Origin: Exiguobacterium qingdaonense
GTDB lineage: Bacteria; Bacillota; Bacilli; Exiguobacteriales; Exiguobacteriaceae
Assembly (NCBI RefSeq): GCF_018617855.1
Contig: NZ_JACSKY010000001.1
Coordinates: 124,001-188,000 of the forward strand
Length of the DNA stretch: 64,000 bases
Reading direction: 5' to 3'
Shown here: positions 1 to 7,908 of the stretch, one piece after another
Position numbering within the stretch: the stretch's first letter is position 1
How the letters are laid out: every line of letters begins with the position of its first letter
Made by a program: the position numbers and the translations under genes
Notes under the pieces: model-generated
The model's database searches: none
Seen by the model: the letters and a program-made list of their open reading frames with translations, nothing else
Told to the model about the DNA's origin: nothing

Positions 1-387
1 GGCTTTCGTCTCAAGCTGAACGGCAGGAGCAAGAACAGCACCTTCACTATGTCCGAGCAGATATAAACGATTCACATCGGCTAACTGTCGAATGGTACGT
101 ACGACGAGAATCGCGTCATGAATTAAATCATGCAATCCAACCTTATTGAAGTCACCATCGGACTTCCCAATCCCTTGCTTGTCGTACCGAAACACGTTAT
201 AACCATGGTCATACAATGTTTCTGCCAACTTAGCGTACGTCTTAAAACCAACGCCACCCATATTGCCGTCACGGTCACTCGGTCCGCTCCCGCTCAACAT
301 GACGATGGTCGCCCGAGGCTCCTCGTGGGATAAAAAAGTACCTGCAATCGTACCGTATGCTGTCGTAATCGTCATCTCTTGTTTCAT
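1..387 (-). CDS. alpha/beta hydrolase, partial (3' end beyond window)
   Basis: The visible 129 codons are the N-terminal half of a serine hydrolase of the alpha/beta fold. An early GSGPSDRDGN segment resembles the oxyanion-hole region, and the nucleophile elbow G-H-S-E-G lies near residue 112, so the catalytic Ser is present; the Asp and His would lie beyond the left edge. There is no signal peptide, so it is probably cytosolic. The ATG at 387 follows a GGAGGCGAT ribosome site. The family (esterase/acyl hydrolase, COG1073-like) is clear, the substrate is not. A GGGTAT hexamer lies just upstream, but no convincing -35 partner is seen. Confidence 0.8.
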   Translation of the reverse strand, partial: MKQEMTITTAYGTIAGTFLSHEEPRATIVMLSGSGPSDRDGNMGGVGFKTYAKLAETLYDHGYNVFRYDKQGIGKSDGDFNKVGLHDLIHDAILVVRTIRQLADVNRLYLLGHSEGAVLAPAVQLETKA

Positions 388-471
388 CGTATCGCCTCCA
401 TTACTATCATACCCGAAACCGACATTCAAAAAAATATGTCACCATCAAATGAGACAGCGACATCTATCCGG

Positions 472-621
472 TCAGTCAGTTAACCAACTGTGCAACCAAT
501 CGACCGCATCCGTTAACCCATCTTCCGACAGGCGTTCGAACGTATCCTTCTCCGTTAACGCATGCCAACTTCCTTTGATTTTCAGCCTAAAAATGAGCCC
601 GTTCGAGTTGAACGGGCCCAC
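472..621 (-). other. possible 49-codon ORF or gene remnant after adhE
   Basis: Beyond the adhE stop, in the same frame, an open stretch begins at a GTG (619-621) and ends with TGA at 472. Its composition is protein-like (acidic C-terminus with three Trp: W-H-A-L-T near the middle and D-W-L-H-S-W at the end). No good Shine-Dalgarno precedes the GTG, and its first codons overlap the hairpin that I read as the adhE terminator. It could be the decayed end of a gene, or a small protein read through from adhE transcription. I do not recognise a family. Confidence 0.3.
588..619 (-). terminator. adhE terminator
   Basis: Minus-strand stem GGGCCCGTTC / GAACGGGCTC with a 5-nt loop, followed by CATTTTT, 18 nt after the adhE stop. 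Confidence 0.75.
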
Positions 622-636
622 TTGTAAATGTTGATT

Positions 637-3228
637 TTATACGCCTTCGTATGCTGCGTACATGATCTCTTTCAATTCTTCAACGAGCGGCATTTTCGGG
701 TTCGCCGTCGTACATTGGTCTTCGAATGCGTCGACCGCCATCTTGTCGATCTTCGCATCAAGTTCTGCTTTCTTGATACCTTGTGCCTTGAACGAGAGTT
801 TGATGTTCAAACGTTGACCGAGCTCAATGATTGCTTGGATGAGCGACTCGACACCTTCAGCAGTCGTGCTTGCTGGAAGACCGAGGTAACGTGCGATTTC
901 TGCGTAACGCTCATCAGCGATGAATGACTCATATTTCGGGAACGCCGCGAGTTTTGATGGGCGTGTCGCATTGTAACGGATGACGTGCGGCATGAGGATT
1001 GCGTTCGTACGACCGTGTGGTACGTGGAACTCTCCACCGATTTTATGAGCAATCGAGTGGTTGATTCCGAGGAACGCGTTCGCAAACGCCATACCTGCCA
1101 TCGTTGAAGCGTTGTGTACTTTTTGACGAGCTTCAGCGTCGTTACCGTTTTCATACGCTTTTGGTAGGTAGTCGAAGATCATCTTGATTGAACGGAGCGC
1201 AAGGCCATCCGTGTAATCGTTCGCCATGACTGAAACGTATGCTTCGATTGCGTGCGTCATAACATCCATTCCTGTATCTGCTGTGATCGAAGCTGGGACG
1301 GTCATGACAAACTCAGGGTCGACAATCGCGACGTCTGGTGTGATCGCATAGTCAGCGATCGGATACTTGACGTTACGTTTCTTGTCAGTGATGACAGTGA
1401 ACGGTGTCACTTCAGAACCTGTACCAGAAGTTGTCGGGATGGCAACGAACATTGACTTGTTACCGAGTGACGGGAACTTGTACGTCCGTTTGCGAATATC
1501 CATGAATTTTTGGCGTAAGTTTGAGAACTTCTCTTCTGGACGTTCGTAGAAGAGCCACATTCCTTTCGCGGCATCCATCGGTGATCCACCACCGAGTGCG
1601 ATGATCATGTCTGGTTGGAAGTGACGCATCGCTTCGGCACCGTTCATGACCGTTTCAACAGATGGATCTGGCTCAACTTGGTCGAAGATGCGGTATTCGA
1701 CACCTGCCGGCAAGTTTTTGATGACTTTATCAGCGAATCCGAGTTTGACCATCATTTCGTCAGTAACGATCATCGCCCGTTTTTTCGTTGTGAGCGATTG
1801 AAGGTATTGCACCGAGTTTTTCTCAAAGTAGATTTTTTCAGGTACTTTAAACCATTGCATGTTCACGCGACGTCTCGCCACCTTTTTCACGTTGAGTAGA
1901 TGTTTCGCCGTCACGTTTTCAGAGACGGAGTTTTTACCGTAAGACCCACAACCGAGCGTGAGTGATGGTGTCATTTCGTTGTATAGGTCACCGATCCCAC
2001 CATGTGCTGAAGGAGAGTTGACGATAATACGGCAAGCCTTCATGCGGAGGCCGAAATCGAGGATGGCATCGTCGTCAGTCGAGTGGATGACCGCTGTATG
2101 ACCGAGACCACCGATTTCAAGCATTTTTTCAGCGATGGCGAACCCTTCTTCACGTGACTGTACTTTGTAGGCACCGAGAACCGGGCTCAATTTTTCATGT
2201 GAAAGAAGTTCTGTTGCGCCAACTGTTTCAAGTTCAGCGATCAAGATCTTCGTATCAGCCGGCACTTTGAGACCTGCTTTTTCTGCAATCCACGCTGCCG
2301 GCTTCCCGACGATTTCTGGGTTGACCGCGCAAGTGTCCGTACGGATGACGAGTGTCTCGAGCTTCGCTTTTTCTTCAGGTGAACAGAAGTAGCAGCCAAG
2401 CGCCGTCATTTCTGCTTTCACTTCTTCATATACTTCTTGGTCGACGATAATTGCTTGTTCAGACGCACAGATCATCCCGTTATCGAATGTTTTCGAAAGG
2501 ATGACGTCAGAGATGGCACGTTTCACTTTCGCCGTTTTGTCGATATAAGCTGGAACGTTACCTGGTCCGACACCGAGTGCTGGTTTACCAGTCGAGTATG
2601 CTGATTTGACCATCGCTGCCCCACCAGTCGCGAGAACCATCGCAACACCTGGGTGGTTCATGAGCGCCTTCGTTGCATCGAGTGACGGGACTTCAACCCA
2701 TTGAATCAAGTTTTCAGGAGCACCTGCTGCTACGGCTGCGTCACGAAGGACTCGTGCCGCTTCACTTGAACACTGTTGAGCAGATGGGTGGAACGCGAAG
2801 ATGATCGGGTTACGTGTCTTGATCGCGATGATCGCTTTGAACATTGTAGTAGAAGTAGGGTTCGTTACTGGCGTGACCCCTGCAACGACACCAACTGGTT
2901 CTGCGATGTATGTGATTCCGTTTTGAACATCATCTTCAAGAACGCCAACCGTCTTCTCTCCACGGAGTGAGTTATAAATATATTCTGTCGCAAAGATGTT
3001 TTTGATCATCTTATCTTCAAAGACACCGCGACCTGTTTCTGTATGAGCTAATTTCGCGAGGACGACGTGTTGCTCAAGTCCTGCGAGCGCCATCGCTTGT
3101 ACGATGTGATCAATTTTCTCTTGGTCGAACGTCATTAACGTATCGAGTGCGGCGTGAGCACCCGAAACGAGTGTATCCACCATTTGTTCTGCCGTTGTTT
3201 CCACTTTTGCTTTCTCTTTGACTGCCAT
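637..3228 (-). CDS. adhE: bifunctional acetaldehyde-CoA/alcohol dehydrogenase
   Basis: This 863-residue cytosolic enzyme reduces acetyl-CoA to acetaldehyde and then ethanol, oxidising two NADH, and so balances redox in fermentation. Residues 1 to about 440 form the CoA-acylating aldehyde dehydrogenase domain, with the catalytic Cys in NGMICASEQ near residue 254. The C-terminal half is an iron-dependent alcohol dehydrogenase, with the GGGSPMDAAK NAD-binding motif and the conserved His-rich iron-site segments (HAIEAY, GINHSIAHKIG, HG). Length is typical of AdhE. The ATG follows GAGGAGGAACC. It is transcribed alone and ends in a strong hairpin. Two Rex-like operators and a cre-like site lie in the 387-bp space shared with the divergent marR gene, so repression by Rex at high NAD+/NADH is likely. 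Confidence 0.97.
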   Translation of the reverse strand: MAVKEKAKVETTAEQMVDTLVSGAHAALDTLMTFDQEKIDHIVQAMALAGLEQHVVLAKLAHTETGRGVFEDKMIKNIFATEYIYNSLRGEKTVGVLEDDVQNGITYIAEPVGVVAGVTPVTNPTSTTMFKAIIAIKTRNPIIFAFHPSAQQCSSEAARVLRDAAVAAGAPENLIQWVEVPSLDATKALMNHPGVAMVLATGGAAMVKSAYSTGKPALGVGPGNVPAYIDKTAKVKRAISDVILSKTFDNGMICASEQAIIVDQEVYEEVKAEMTALGCYFCSPEEKAKLETLVIRTDTCAVNPEIVGKPAAWIAEKAGLKVPADTKILIAELETVGATELLSHEKLSPVLGAYKVQSREEGFAIAEKMLEIGGLGHTAVIHSTDDDAILDFGLRMKACRIIVNSPSAHGGIGDLYNEMTPSLTLGCGSYGKNSVSENVTAKHLLNVKKVARRRVNMQWFKVPEKIYFEKNSVQYLQSLTTKKRAMIVTDEMMVKLGFADKVIKNLPAGVEYRIFDQVEPDPSVETVMNGAEAMRHFQPDMIIALGGGSPMDAAKGMWLFYERPEEKFSNLRQKFMDIRKRTYKFPSLGNKSMFVAIPTTSGTGSEVTPFTVITDKKRNVKYPIADYAITPDVAIVDPEFVMTVPASITADTGMDVMTHAIEAYVSVMANDYTDGLALRSIKMIFDYLPKAYENGNDAEARQKVHNASTMAGMAFANAFLGINHSIAHKIGGEFHVPHGRTNAILMPHVIRYNATRPSKLAAFPKYESFIADERYAEIARYLGLPASTTAEGVESLIQAIIELGQRLNIKLSFKAQGIKKAELDAKIDKMAVDAFEDQCTTANPKMPLVEELKEIMYAAYEGV

Positions 3229-3310
3229 GTTAGGTTCCTCCTCATAAGTGAGAGCTTTTAATGAACATATTGACTTGATGGAAGCACGATGTGGTGACTG
3301 TTACAAGAGA

Positions 3311-3328
3311 TTGTGCTTTCCTTCACAT
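3311..3328. promoter_or_regulatory. imperfect Rex operator upstream of adhE
   Basis: The 18-mer TTGTGCTTTCCTTCACAT keeps the Rex spacing (GTG, 8 nt, CAC) and one perfect half-site. It lies about 85 bp upstream of the adhE start, next to a weak -10-like TATTCT on the minus strand, where a repressor would block transcription. Weaker than the site at 3370. Confidence 0.5.
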
Positions 3329-3369
3329 TCATAGAATACAATGTTTTCATGGATTTGTGGGTGACAACA

Positions 3370-3387
3370 ATGTGAACTCTTTCACAA
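3370..3387. promoter_or_regulatory. Rex operator upstream of adhE
   Basis: ATGTGAACTCTTTCACAA matches the Firmicute Rex consensus TTGTGAANNNNTTCACAA at all but the first base; TGTGAA/TTCACA is a perfect inverted repeat with a 4-bp spacer. Rex senses NADH/NAD+ and is known to repress adhE-type genes in this phylum. Confidence 0.75.
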
Positions 3388-3478
3388 TATTTTTTTATCT
3401 TTTATTGATAGCCCTTGATTTTTATGGAACTCCTCAGTAAAATCGTATGCGTTTTCATGAAAAACGAGCGCCTCATAG

Positions 3479-3494
3479 ATGTAAACGCTTACAT
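3479..3494. promoter_or_regulatory. cre (CcpA) site between adhE and marR
   Basis: ATGTAAACGCTTACAT fits the cre consensus WTGNNARCGNWWWCAW at every position. It lies 250 bp from the adhE start and 120 bp from the marR start, so its target cannot be assigned from position alone. The remainder of the 3229-3615 intergenic stretch shows no reading frame with a ribosome site. Confidence 0.6.
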
Positions 3495-3550
3495 TGATTG
3501 TGAAGATTATATAGACTTGATGATGTATCATTCGTCACACCAACCCGTTT

Positions 3551-3582
3551 TGAGGTTCAACTGCACCTCACTCGTGTATAAT
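3551..3582 (+). promoter_or_regulatory. marR promoter with inverted-repeat operator
   Basis: A perfect -10 TATAAT (3577-3582) stands 34 bp before the marR start. Immediately upstream TGAGGT/ACCTCA at 3551-3570 form an inverted repeat (16 of 20 positions symmetric) occupying the -35 region, which has no good hexamer. This is the size and place expected of a MarR dimer site, so autoregulation is likely. Confidence 0.5.
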
Positions 3583-3615
3583 ATACATAGAACCTGACTA
3601 GGAAGTGAATCTATT

Positions 3616-4062
3616 ATGCCGAAACAAGATGCAGCGGATCAGTTTGTCAAACTGATACCTTTAATTCGTCGTAAACTGTTACGTCGATCTGATTTTCCTC
3701 AAATCCCAAACTTGAACTTCTCTCATTTTCATCTGTTGATGTTGATTGAAGACGAAGGAGCTGTCACGAACGGTCGAATCAGCGAGACACTCTCCATCGC
3801 ACCACCTAACGTCACCCCTCTCATCACGAAACTGTTGAATGAAGGCTACATCACGCGGGTACCCGACGAACGGGACCGCCGCGTCATTTGGAACCAACTG
3901 ACGGATAAAGGTGAGCGTATTTTACTAGAGCGGAGAGACTCGTTTCGGAGTCTCTTTGAGGAACGCCTTGCCTTTTTAAACGAAGATGAGACGGACCGAC
4001 TAATCGAAAGTTTGAAGACACTCACCGAGATTGTCGAGAAGATGGACAAAGGTGACGAGTAA
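3616..4062 (+). CDS. MarR family transcriptional regulator
   Basis: A 148-residue winged-helix DNA-binding protein. The central HTH (about residues 50-85, with GRISETLSIAPPNVTPLITKL as its core region) and the wing containing the DERDRR motif near residue 90 are classic MarR features, and the flanking helices form the dimer interface. The start follows AGGAAGTG. It is divergent from adhE with a palindrome at its own promoter. The ligand and regulon are unknown; family members often sense phenolic compounds or oxidants and control their own promoter plus an adjacent gene. Confidence 0.9.
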   Translation: MPKQDAADQFVKLIPLIRRKLLRRSDFPQIPNLNFSHFHLLMLIEDEGAVTNGRISETLSIAPPNVTPLITKLLNEGYITRVPDERDRRVIWNQLTDKGERILLERRDSFRSLFEERLAFLNEDETDRLIESLKTLTEIVEKMDKGDE

Positions 4063-4142
4063 AACTTTACTCGTCATTTCAGGAAACTTCTTATATAATC
4101 ACTTATGAATCTACGTACAAATGGAAAGAGAGATGACATGTA

Positions 4143-4856
4143 ATGGGTCGTAAATGGAACAACATTAAAGAGAAGAAGGCATCCAAAGATGCCAACACGA
4201 GTCGCGTTTACGCGAAGTTCGGTCGCGAGATTTATGTGGCCGCCCGTCAAGGGGAACCAGATCCTGAGTTGAACCAGTCATTGAAGTTCGTCGTGGAGCG
4301 CGCGAAAACGTATAACGTACCTCGTGCGATCATCGATCGCGCCATCGACAAAGCAAAAGGTGGCGACGAGGAAAACTTTGATGAACTTCGCTATGAAGGA
4401 TTCGGGCCGAACGGTGCGATGGTTATCGTCGACACGTTAACGAACAACGTCAACCGTACGGCTTCAGAAGTACGTGCCGCCTTCGGTAAAAACGGAGGAA
4501 ACATGGGCGTCAGTGGTTCGGTCGCCTATATGTTCGATGCGACAGCCGTCATCGGTGTCAATCAAATGTCGGCAGATGATGTCCTCGAACTCATGATGGA
4601 GCACGACCTAGACGTACGGGACGTGATCGAAGAGGACGGGACGGTCATCGTCTATGCCGAACCTGAAGCGTTCCATGCCGTTCAGACCGCGTTCAGAGCT
4701 TCTGGGATCGAAGATTTCGCCGTTGCCGAACTGACGATGTTACCACAGAACGACGTGTCACTCGATGACGAATCAAAAGATCAATTTGAAAAATTAATCG
4801 ACGTACTCGAAGACTTGGAAGATGTTCGCCAAGTGTATCACAATGTCGACATGTGA
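4143..4856 (+). CDS. YebC/PmpR family regulator (YeeI-like)
   Basis: A 237-residue protein of the YebC/TACO1 family. It begins [20 protein letters not shown], the signature of the Bacillus YeeI branch, and contains the conserved [19 protein letters not shown] and NRTASEVR segments that link the three family domains. Members were first called transcription regulators; recent work on relatives points to relief of ribosome stalling at proline-rich stretches. Which applies here cannot be told from sequence. Single gene with ribosome site GGAAAGAGAG and its own terminator. Confidence 0.92.
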   Translation: MGRKWNNIKEKKASKDANTSRVYAKFGREIYVAARQGEPDPELNQSLKFVVERAKTYNVPRAIIDRAIDKAKGGDEENFDELRYEGFGPNGAMVIVDTLTNNVNRTASEVRAAFGKNGGNMGVSGSVAYMFDATAVIGVNQMSADDVLELMMEHDLDVRDVIEEDGTVIVYAEPEAFHAVQTAFRASGIEDFAVAELTMLPQNDVSLDDESKDQFEKLIDVLEDLEDVRQVYHNVDM

Positions 4857-4863
4857 CGTCCAA

Positions 4864-4893
4864 GCGGTAACCTTCACAGGTTATCGCTTTTTT
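4864..4893 (+). terminator. terminator after the YebC-family gene
   Basis: GCGGTAACC and GGTTATCGC form a 9-bp stem with a 6-nt loop, followed by TTTTTT. Confidence 0.9.
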
Positions 4894-4998
4894 CATGATT
4901 TATTTGACAAGCGTCTCGTCATATGTTAAATTTCAAAAAGTCTTTATCATATTAAAGTGATACCAAGAGAAAGAATATGTGAAAGGTGTTGGATTCAT

Positions 4999-6318
4999 AT
5001 GAACGCAGTATTACTCGCAGTCATCGTCTTGTTCGCACTTGCGATCAGTCGGGTGCACATCGTACTCTCGCTAATATTGGCAGCGCTTGTAGGGGGAGTT
5101 GTCGGAGGGCTCGGATTTAACGATACGTTGACCGCTTTCAGTGACGGGCTAGGAGGTGGAGCGAGCATCGCCCTTAGTTACGCGCTTCTCGGCGCATTCG
5201 CCGTCGGCTTATCTAAAACGGGTCTACCTGACGTCTTGGCAGAAAAATTGATTGCCATGTCAGGTCGTGACGTGTCAGGAAAACGCGTGATGATTGTGAA
5301 AGCGTTCTTGTTGTCGCTTCTCTTATTGCTGTCAATCAGCTCGCAGAACGTTTTGCCGATTCACATCGCCTTTATCCCGATCGTGATTCCACCGCTACTC
5401 GTCCTGTTCAACGAACTAAAGCTGGACCGCCGTCTCGTGGCGACCATTTTGACGTTCGGACTCGTAACGCCTTACATGTTGTTACCAGTCGGATTCGGTG
5501 GTATTTATTTGAACGAGATTTTAATTTCGAGTGTTGAAACGAATGGCTTGACCGTTGGAGATGTCAACATCATCTCGATTATGGGCATTCCGGCATTAGG
5601 GATGGTCGTCGGATTGATTGCGGCGTTCATTCACTACCGGAAACCAAGAACGTATGAAACGATCGCCCTCGGTCCGACAGATTATGAAGTTCGCCAAATG
5701 AGCGGATTGAAAATCGGATTGACGCTCGCAGTCGTTCTCATCGTCCTCGTCGTCCAATTGCAGACGGAGTCGATGATCGCCTCTGCCGTGACAGGATTGA
5801 TTTTACTTTCTATTTTCCGCCTGATCCCATGGTCAGAGGCCGACGACATCTTCACAAGTGGGATGCGCATGATGGCCTTCATCGGCTTCGTCATGATTGC
5901 CGCTAGCGGGTTTGCGGCCGTCATTCGTGAAACAGGCGCAATCGAGCCGCTCGTCAATGGAGCGAGCGATTTGATGGGCGATTCGAAACTTATTGCCGCG
6001 CTTGTCATGTTGCTCGTCGGGCTCGTCATCACTCTCGGGATCGGCTCGAGTTTCTCGACCGTCCCAATCATCGCGGCCATTTTCGTTCCGCTCTGTGTAC
6101 AATATGGTTTCTCTGTAGAGGCGACAATCGCCATCATCGGGACTGCGGGTGCACTTGGTGATGCGGGTAGTCCCGCGAGTGACTCGACGCTCGGTCCAAC
6201 GAGCGGATTGAACGCTGACGGTCAGCACGACCACTTACGCGAGACGGTTTGGCCAACGTTCTTACACTACAACATTCCGCTCATCATGTTTGGTGTCATT
6301 GCCGCGATGGTCCTTTGA
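4999..6318 (+). CDS. Na+/H+ antiporter-family membrane protein (YuiF-like)
   Basis: About 439 residues with roughly 11-12 hydrophobic segments, so an integral membrane transporter. The C-terminal GDAGSPASDSTLGPTSGLN motif and the HYNIPLIMFG end are typical of the YuiF branch of the Na+/H+ antiporter (NhaC-like) superfamily, some of whose members are annotated as amino acid transporters. I place the start at the ATG at 4999, preceded by GAAAGGTG at good spacing, rather than at an upstream ATG that would add a charged, Cys-containing leader with no ribosome site. Substrate uncertain. Single gene, converging on gltD across a shared terminator. Confidence 0.85.
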   Translation: MNAVLLAVIVLFALAISRVHIVLSLILAALVGGVVGGLGFNDTLTAFSDGLGGGASIALSYALLGAFAVGLSKTGLPDVLAEKLIAMSGRDVSGKRVMIVKAFLLSLLLLLSISSQNVLPIHIAFIPIVIPPLLVLFNELKLDRRLVATILTFGLVTPYMLLPVGFGGIYLNEILISSVETNGLTVGDVNIISIMGIPALGMVVGLIAAFIHYRKPRTYETIALGPTDYEVRQMSGLKIGLTLAVVLIVLVVQLQTESMIASAVTGLILLSIFRLIPWSEADDIFTSGMRMMAFIGFVMIAASGFAAVIRETGAIEPLVNGASDLMGDSKLIAALVMLLVGLVITLGIGSSFSTVPIIAAIFVPLCVQYGFSVEATIAIIGTAGALGDAGSPASDSTLGPTSGLNADGQHDHLRETVWPTFLHYNIPLIMFGVIAAMVL

Positions 6319-6408
6319 TTATTTTTTCCGACGTGAATAGACGGTTCCTAACAAAATTAAAATGAGGATGAACCAGATTCCCGTATACATGAGGATTTCG
6401 GTGAACAT
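6319..6408 (-). CDS. small single-span membrane protein, 29 residues
   Basis: An ATG at 6408 follows GGAGGAGTTTT, one of the best ribosome sites in the window, and opens a 29-codon frame ending in TAA. The product starts MFTEILMYTG, has one hydrophobic span rich in Ile, Leu and Trp, and ends SRRKK, giving the usual inside-positive tail of a single-pass microprotein. It lies downstream of gltD beyond a hairpin and converges on the antiporter gene with no gap. No family recognised. The ribosome site, compact hydrophobic design and basic tail make it more likely real than chance. Confidence 0.6.
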   Translation of the reverse strand: MFTEILMYTGIWFILILILLGTVYSRRKK

Positions 6409-6431
6409 AAAACTCCTCCTAAACAAAAGAT

Positions 6432-6458
6432 AAGGAGCGACGGCTGTCGCTCCTTTTT
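6432..6458. terminator. bidirectional terminator between antiporter and gltD
   Basis: AAGGAGCGAC / GTCGCTCCTT, a 10-bp perfect stem with a 4-nt loop, with a TTTTT tail on the plus strand and ATCTTTTGTTT on the minus. It overlaps the gltD stop. Confidence 0.85.
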
Positions 6459-7908
6459 ATGATGAGGTTTTTAATACCGTCTTGCAAGTATCGAGATACG
6501 CATCGACGACTTCTGCCACTTCCCTGCCCTCACGAATCGCCCATACGATCAAACTTTGACCACGTTTTGCATCTCCGGCGACGAAGACGTTATCCGTTTC
6601 TGTTTGAAAATCTTTCGTCTTCTCGACTCCGAGCTTCCGTAGTTCGTGCTCTGGTCGTTCAAATCCGATTGCAACGAGGACGAGATCTGCCGGGTACGTC
6701 TCCACTGAATCTTCTTCCACAAAAAATGTCGCCTGTCCATCCGGATTGACCACTTTCGTCATCCGTTCGGTCTCAATCCCGGTGACACGTCCATCCTTCG
6801 CAATGATTTGGTTTGAACGAATCAAATACGTTCTCGGATCGTTCTCATAGACCGCAAGTGATTCAGCATACGCATAATCGGTCGTGAGCGTATCGGGTTG
6901 AAGCGGCCAAGGTTTCTCAGGCGCGCGAAGCAATCCTTTTGATGGGTGTTTGCCAAATTGAACGACCGATTTTGCACCTTGACGAATCGCCGTCGCCACG
7001 CAATCGGCACCAGTATCCCCACCACCGATGACAATGACATCCTTATCTTTGGCATCATACTCGGGAGCCAGGTTTGATCCTTTTCGTTCACGCATCGATG
7101 CGGTCAAATAATCCATTGCCATTTCGACCCCACGTGCATCGTCCCCATCGATCCCTAGCGTACGCTGCTTTTGAGCCCCTGTCGCAAAGATCACCGCATC
7201 GTAATCGTCCCGAAGCGACTCGACCGTCACGTCGTCACCGACTTCTACATTCGTCCGAATGACGATTCCCTCTTGTTCGAGTAGTCGAATGCGGCGACGA
7301 ACGACGTCTTTATCAAGCTTCATATTCGGGATACCATACATGAGCAGTCCTCCCGCTTCATCCGCCTTCTCGATGATGGTGATTGAATGTCCAAGTTGGT
7401 TCAGTTGATCGGCTGCTGCCAAACCAGCAGGACCGCTCCCGATGATGGCGACCGTCATCCCGGTTCTCCGATGTATCGGTCTCGGTTTGACCCACCCTTC
7501 TTCGAACGCACGATCAATGATCGTCCGCTCAATCGATTTGATGGCAACCGGATCTTCACTGATTCCGAGTGTACACGATCCCTCACACGGTGCCGGACAA
7601 ACCCTCCCTGTAAACTCTGGGAAGTTGTTCGTCTCCATCAACCGCTCATACGCACCCATCCAATCTGATTTCGTCACGAGCTTGTTCCATTCTGGTATAT
7701 AGTTGTGAATCGGACACCCGATCGTCTCTTGTCCAATCAAATCCCCGACATGACAGAACGGTGTGCCGCAATCCATACAACGCGCCGCTTGCTGTTTGAC
7801 CGATTCATCATCAAGTCGCGACGCATATTCCTCATAATCTTTCACTCGCTCATCGACTTGACGCTCCGGTAAAGTCGCTCGCGCGATGTTCAAAAAGTTA
7901 TATTTCAT
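6457..7908 (-). CDS. gltD: glutamate synthase, small subunit
   Basis: At 483 residues this is the NADPH-oxidising FAD subunit of GOGAT, passing electrons to GltB to make two glutamates from glutamine and 2-oxoglutarate. The N-terminal domain carries the cysteine clusters for two 4Fe-4S centres (CMDCGTPFCH and CPAPCEGSC). Then come two Rossmann motifs, GSGPAGLAAADQL near residue 155 (FAD) and GGGDTGADC near residue 297 (NADPH), and the C-terminal FVAGDAKRGQSLIVWAI FAD motif. The start overlaps the gltB stop by 4 nt (ATGA) after GGGGGAGGT, so the two subunits are translationally coupled. Confidence 0.97.
   Translation of the reverse strand: MKYNFLNIARATLPERQVDERVKDYEEYASRLDDESVKQQAARCMDCGTPFCHVGDLIGQETIGCPIHNYIPEWNKLVTKSDWMGAYERLMETNNFPEFTGRVCPAPCEGSCTLGISEDPVAIKSIERTIIDRAFEEGWVKPRPIHRRTGMTVAIIGSGPAGLAAADQLNQLGHSITIIEKADEAGGLLMYGIPNMKLDKDVVRRRIRLLEQEGIVIRTNVEVGDDVTVESLRDDYDAVIFATGAQKQRTLGIDGDDARGVEMAMDYLTASMRERKGSNLAPEYDAKDKDVIVIGGGDTGADCVATAIRQGAKSVVQFGKHPSKGLLRAPEKPWPLQPDTLTTDYAYAESLAVYENDPRTYLIRSNQIIAKDGRVTGIETERMTKVVNPDGQATFFVEEDSVETYPADLVLVAIGFERPEHELRKLGVEKTKDFQTETDNVFVAGDAKRGQSLIVWAIREGREVAEVVDAYLDTCKTVLKTSS

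Noticed and set aside
388-405. GGGTAT upstream of the partial hydrolase as a sigma-B promoter
   Set aside because: No GTTT-type -35 is found at 12-15 bp.
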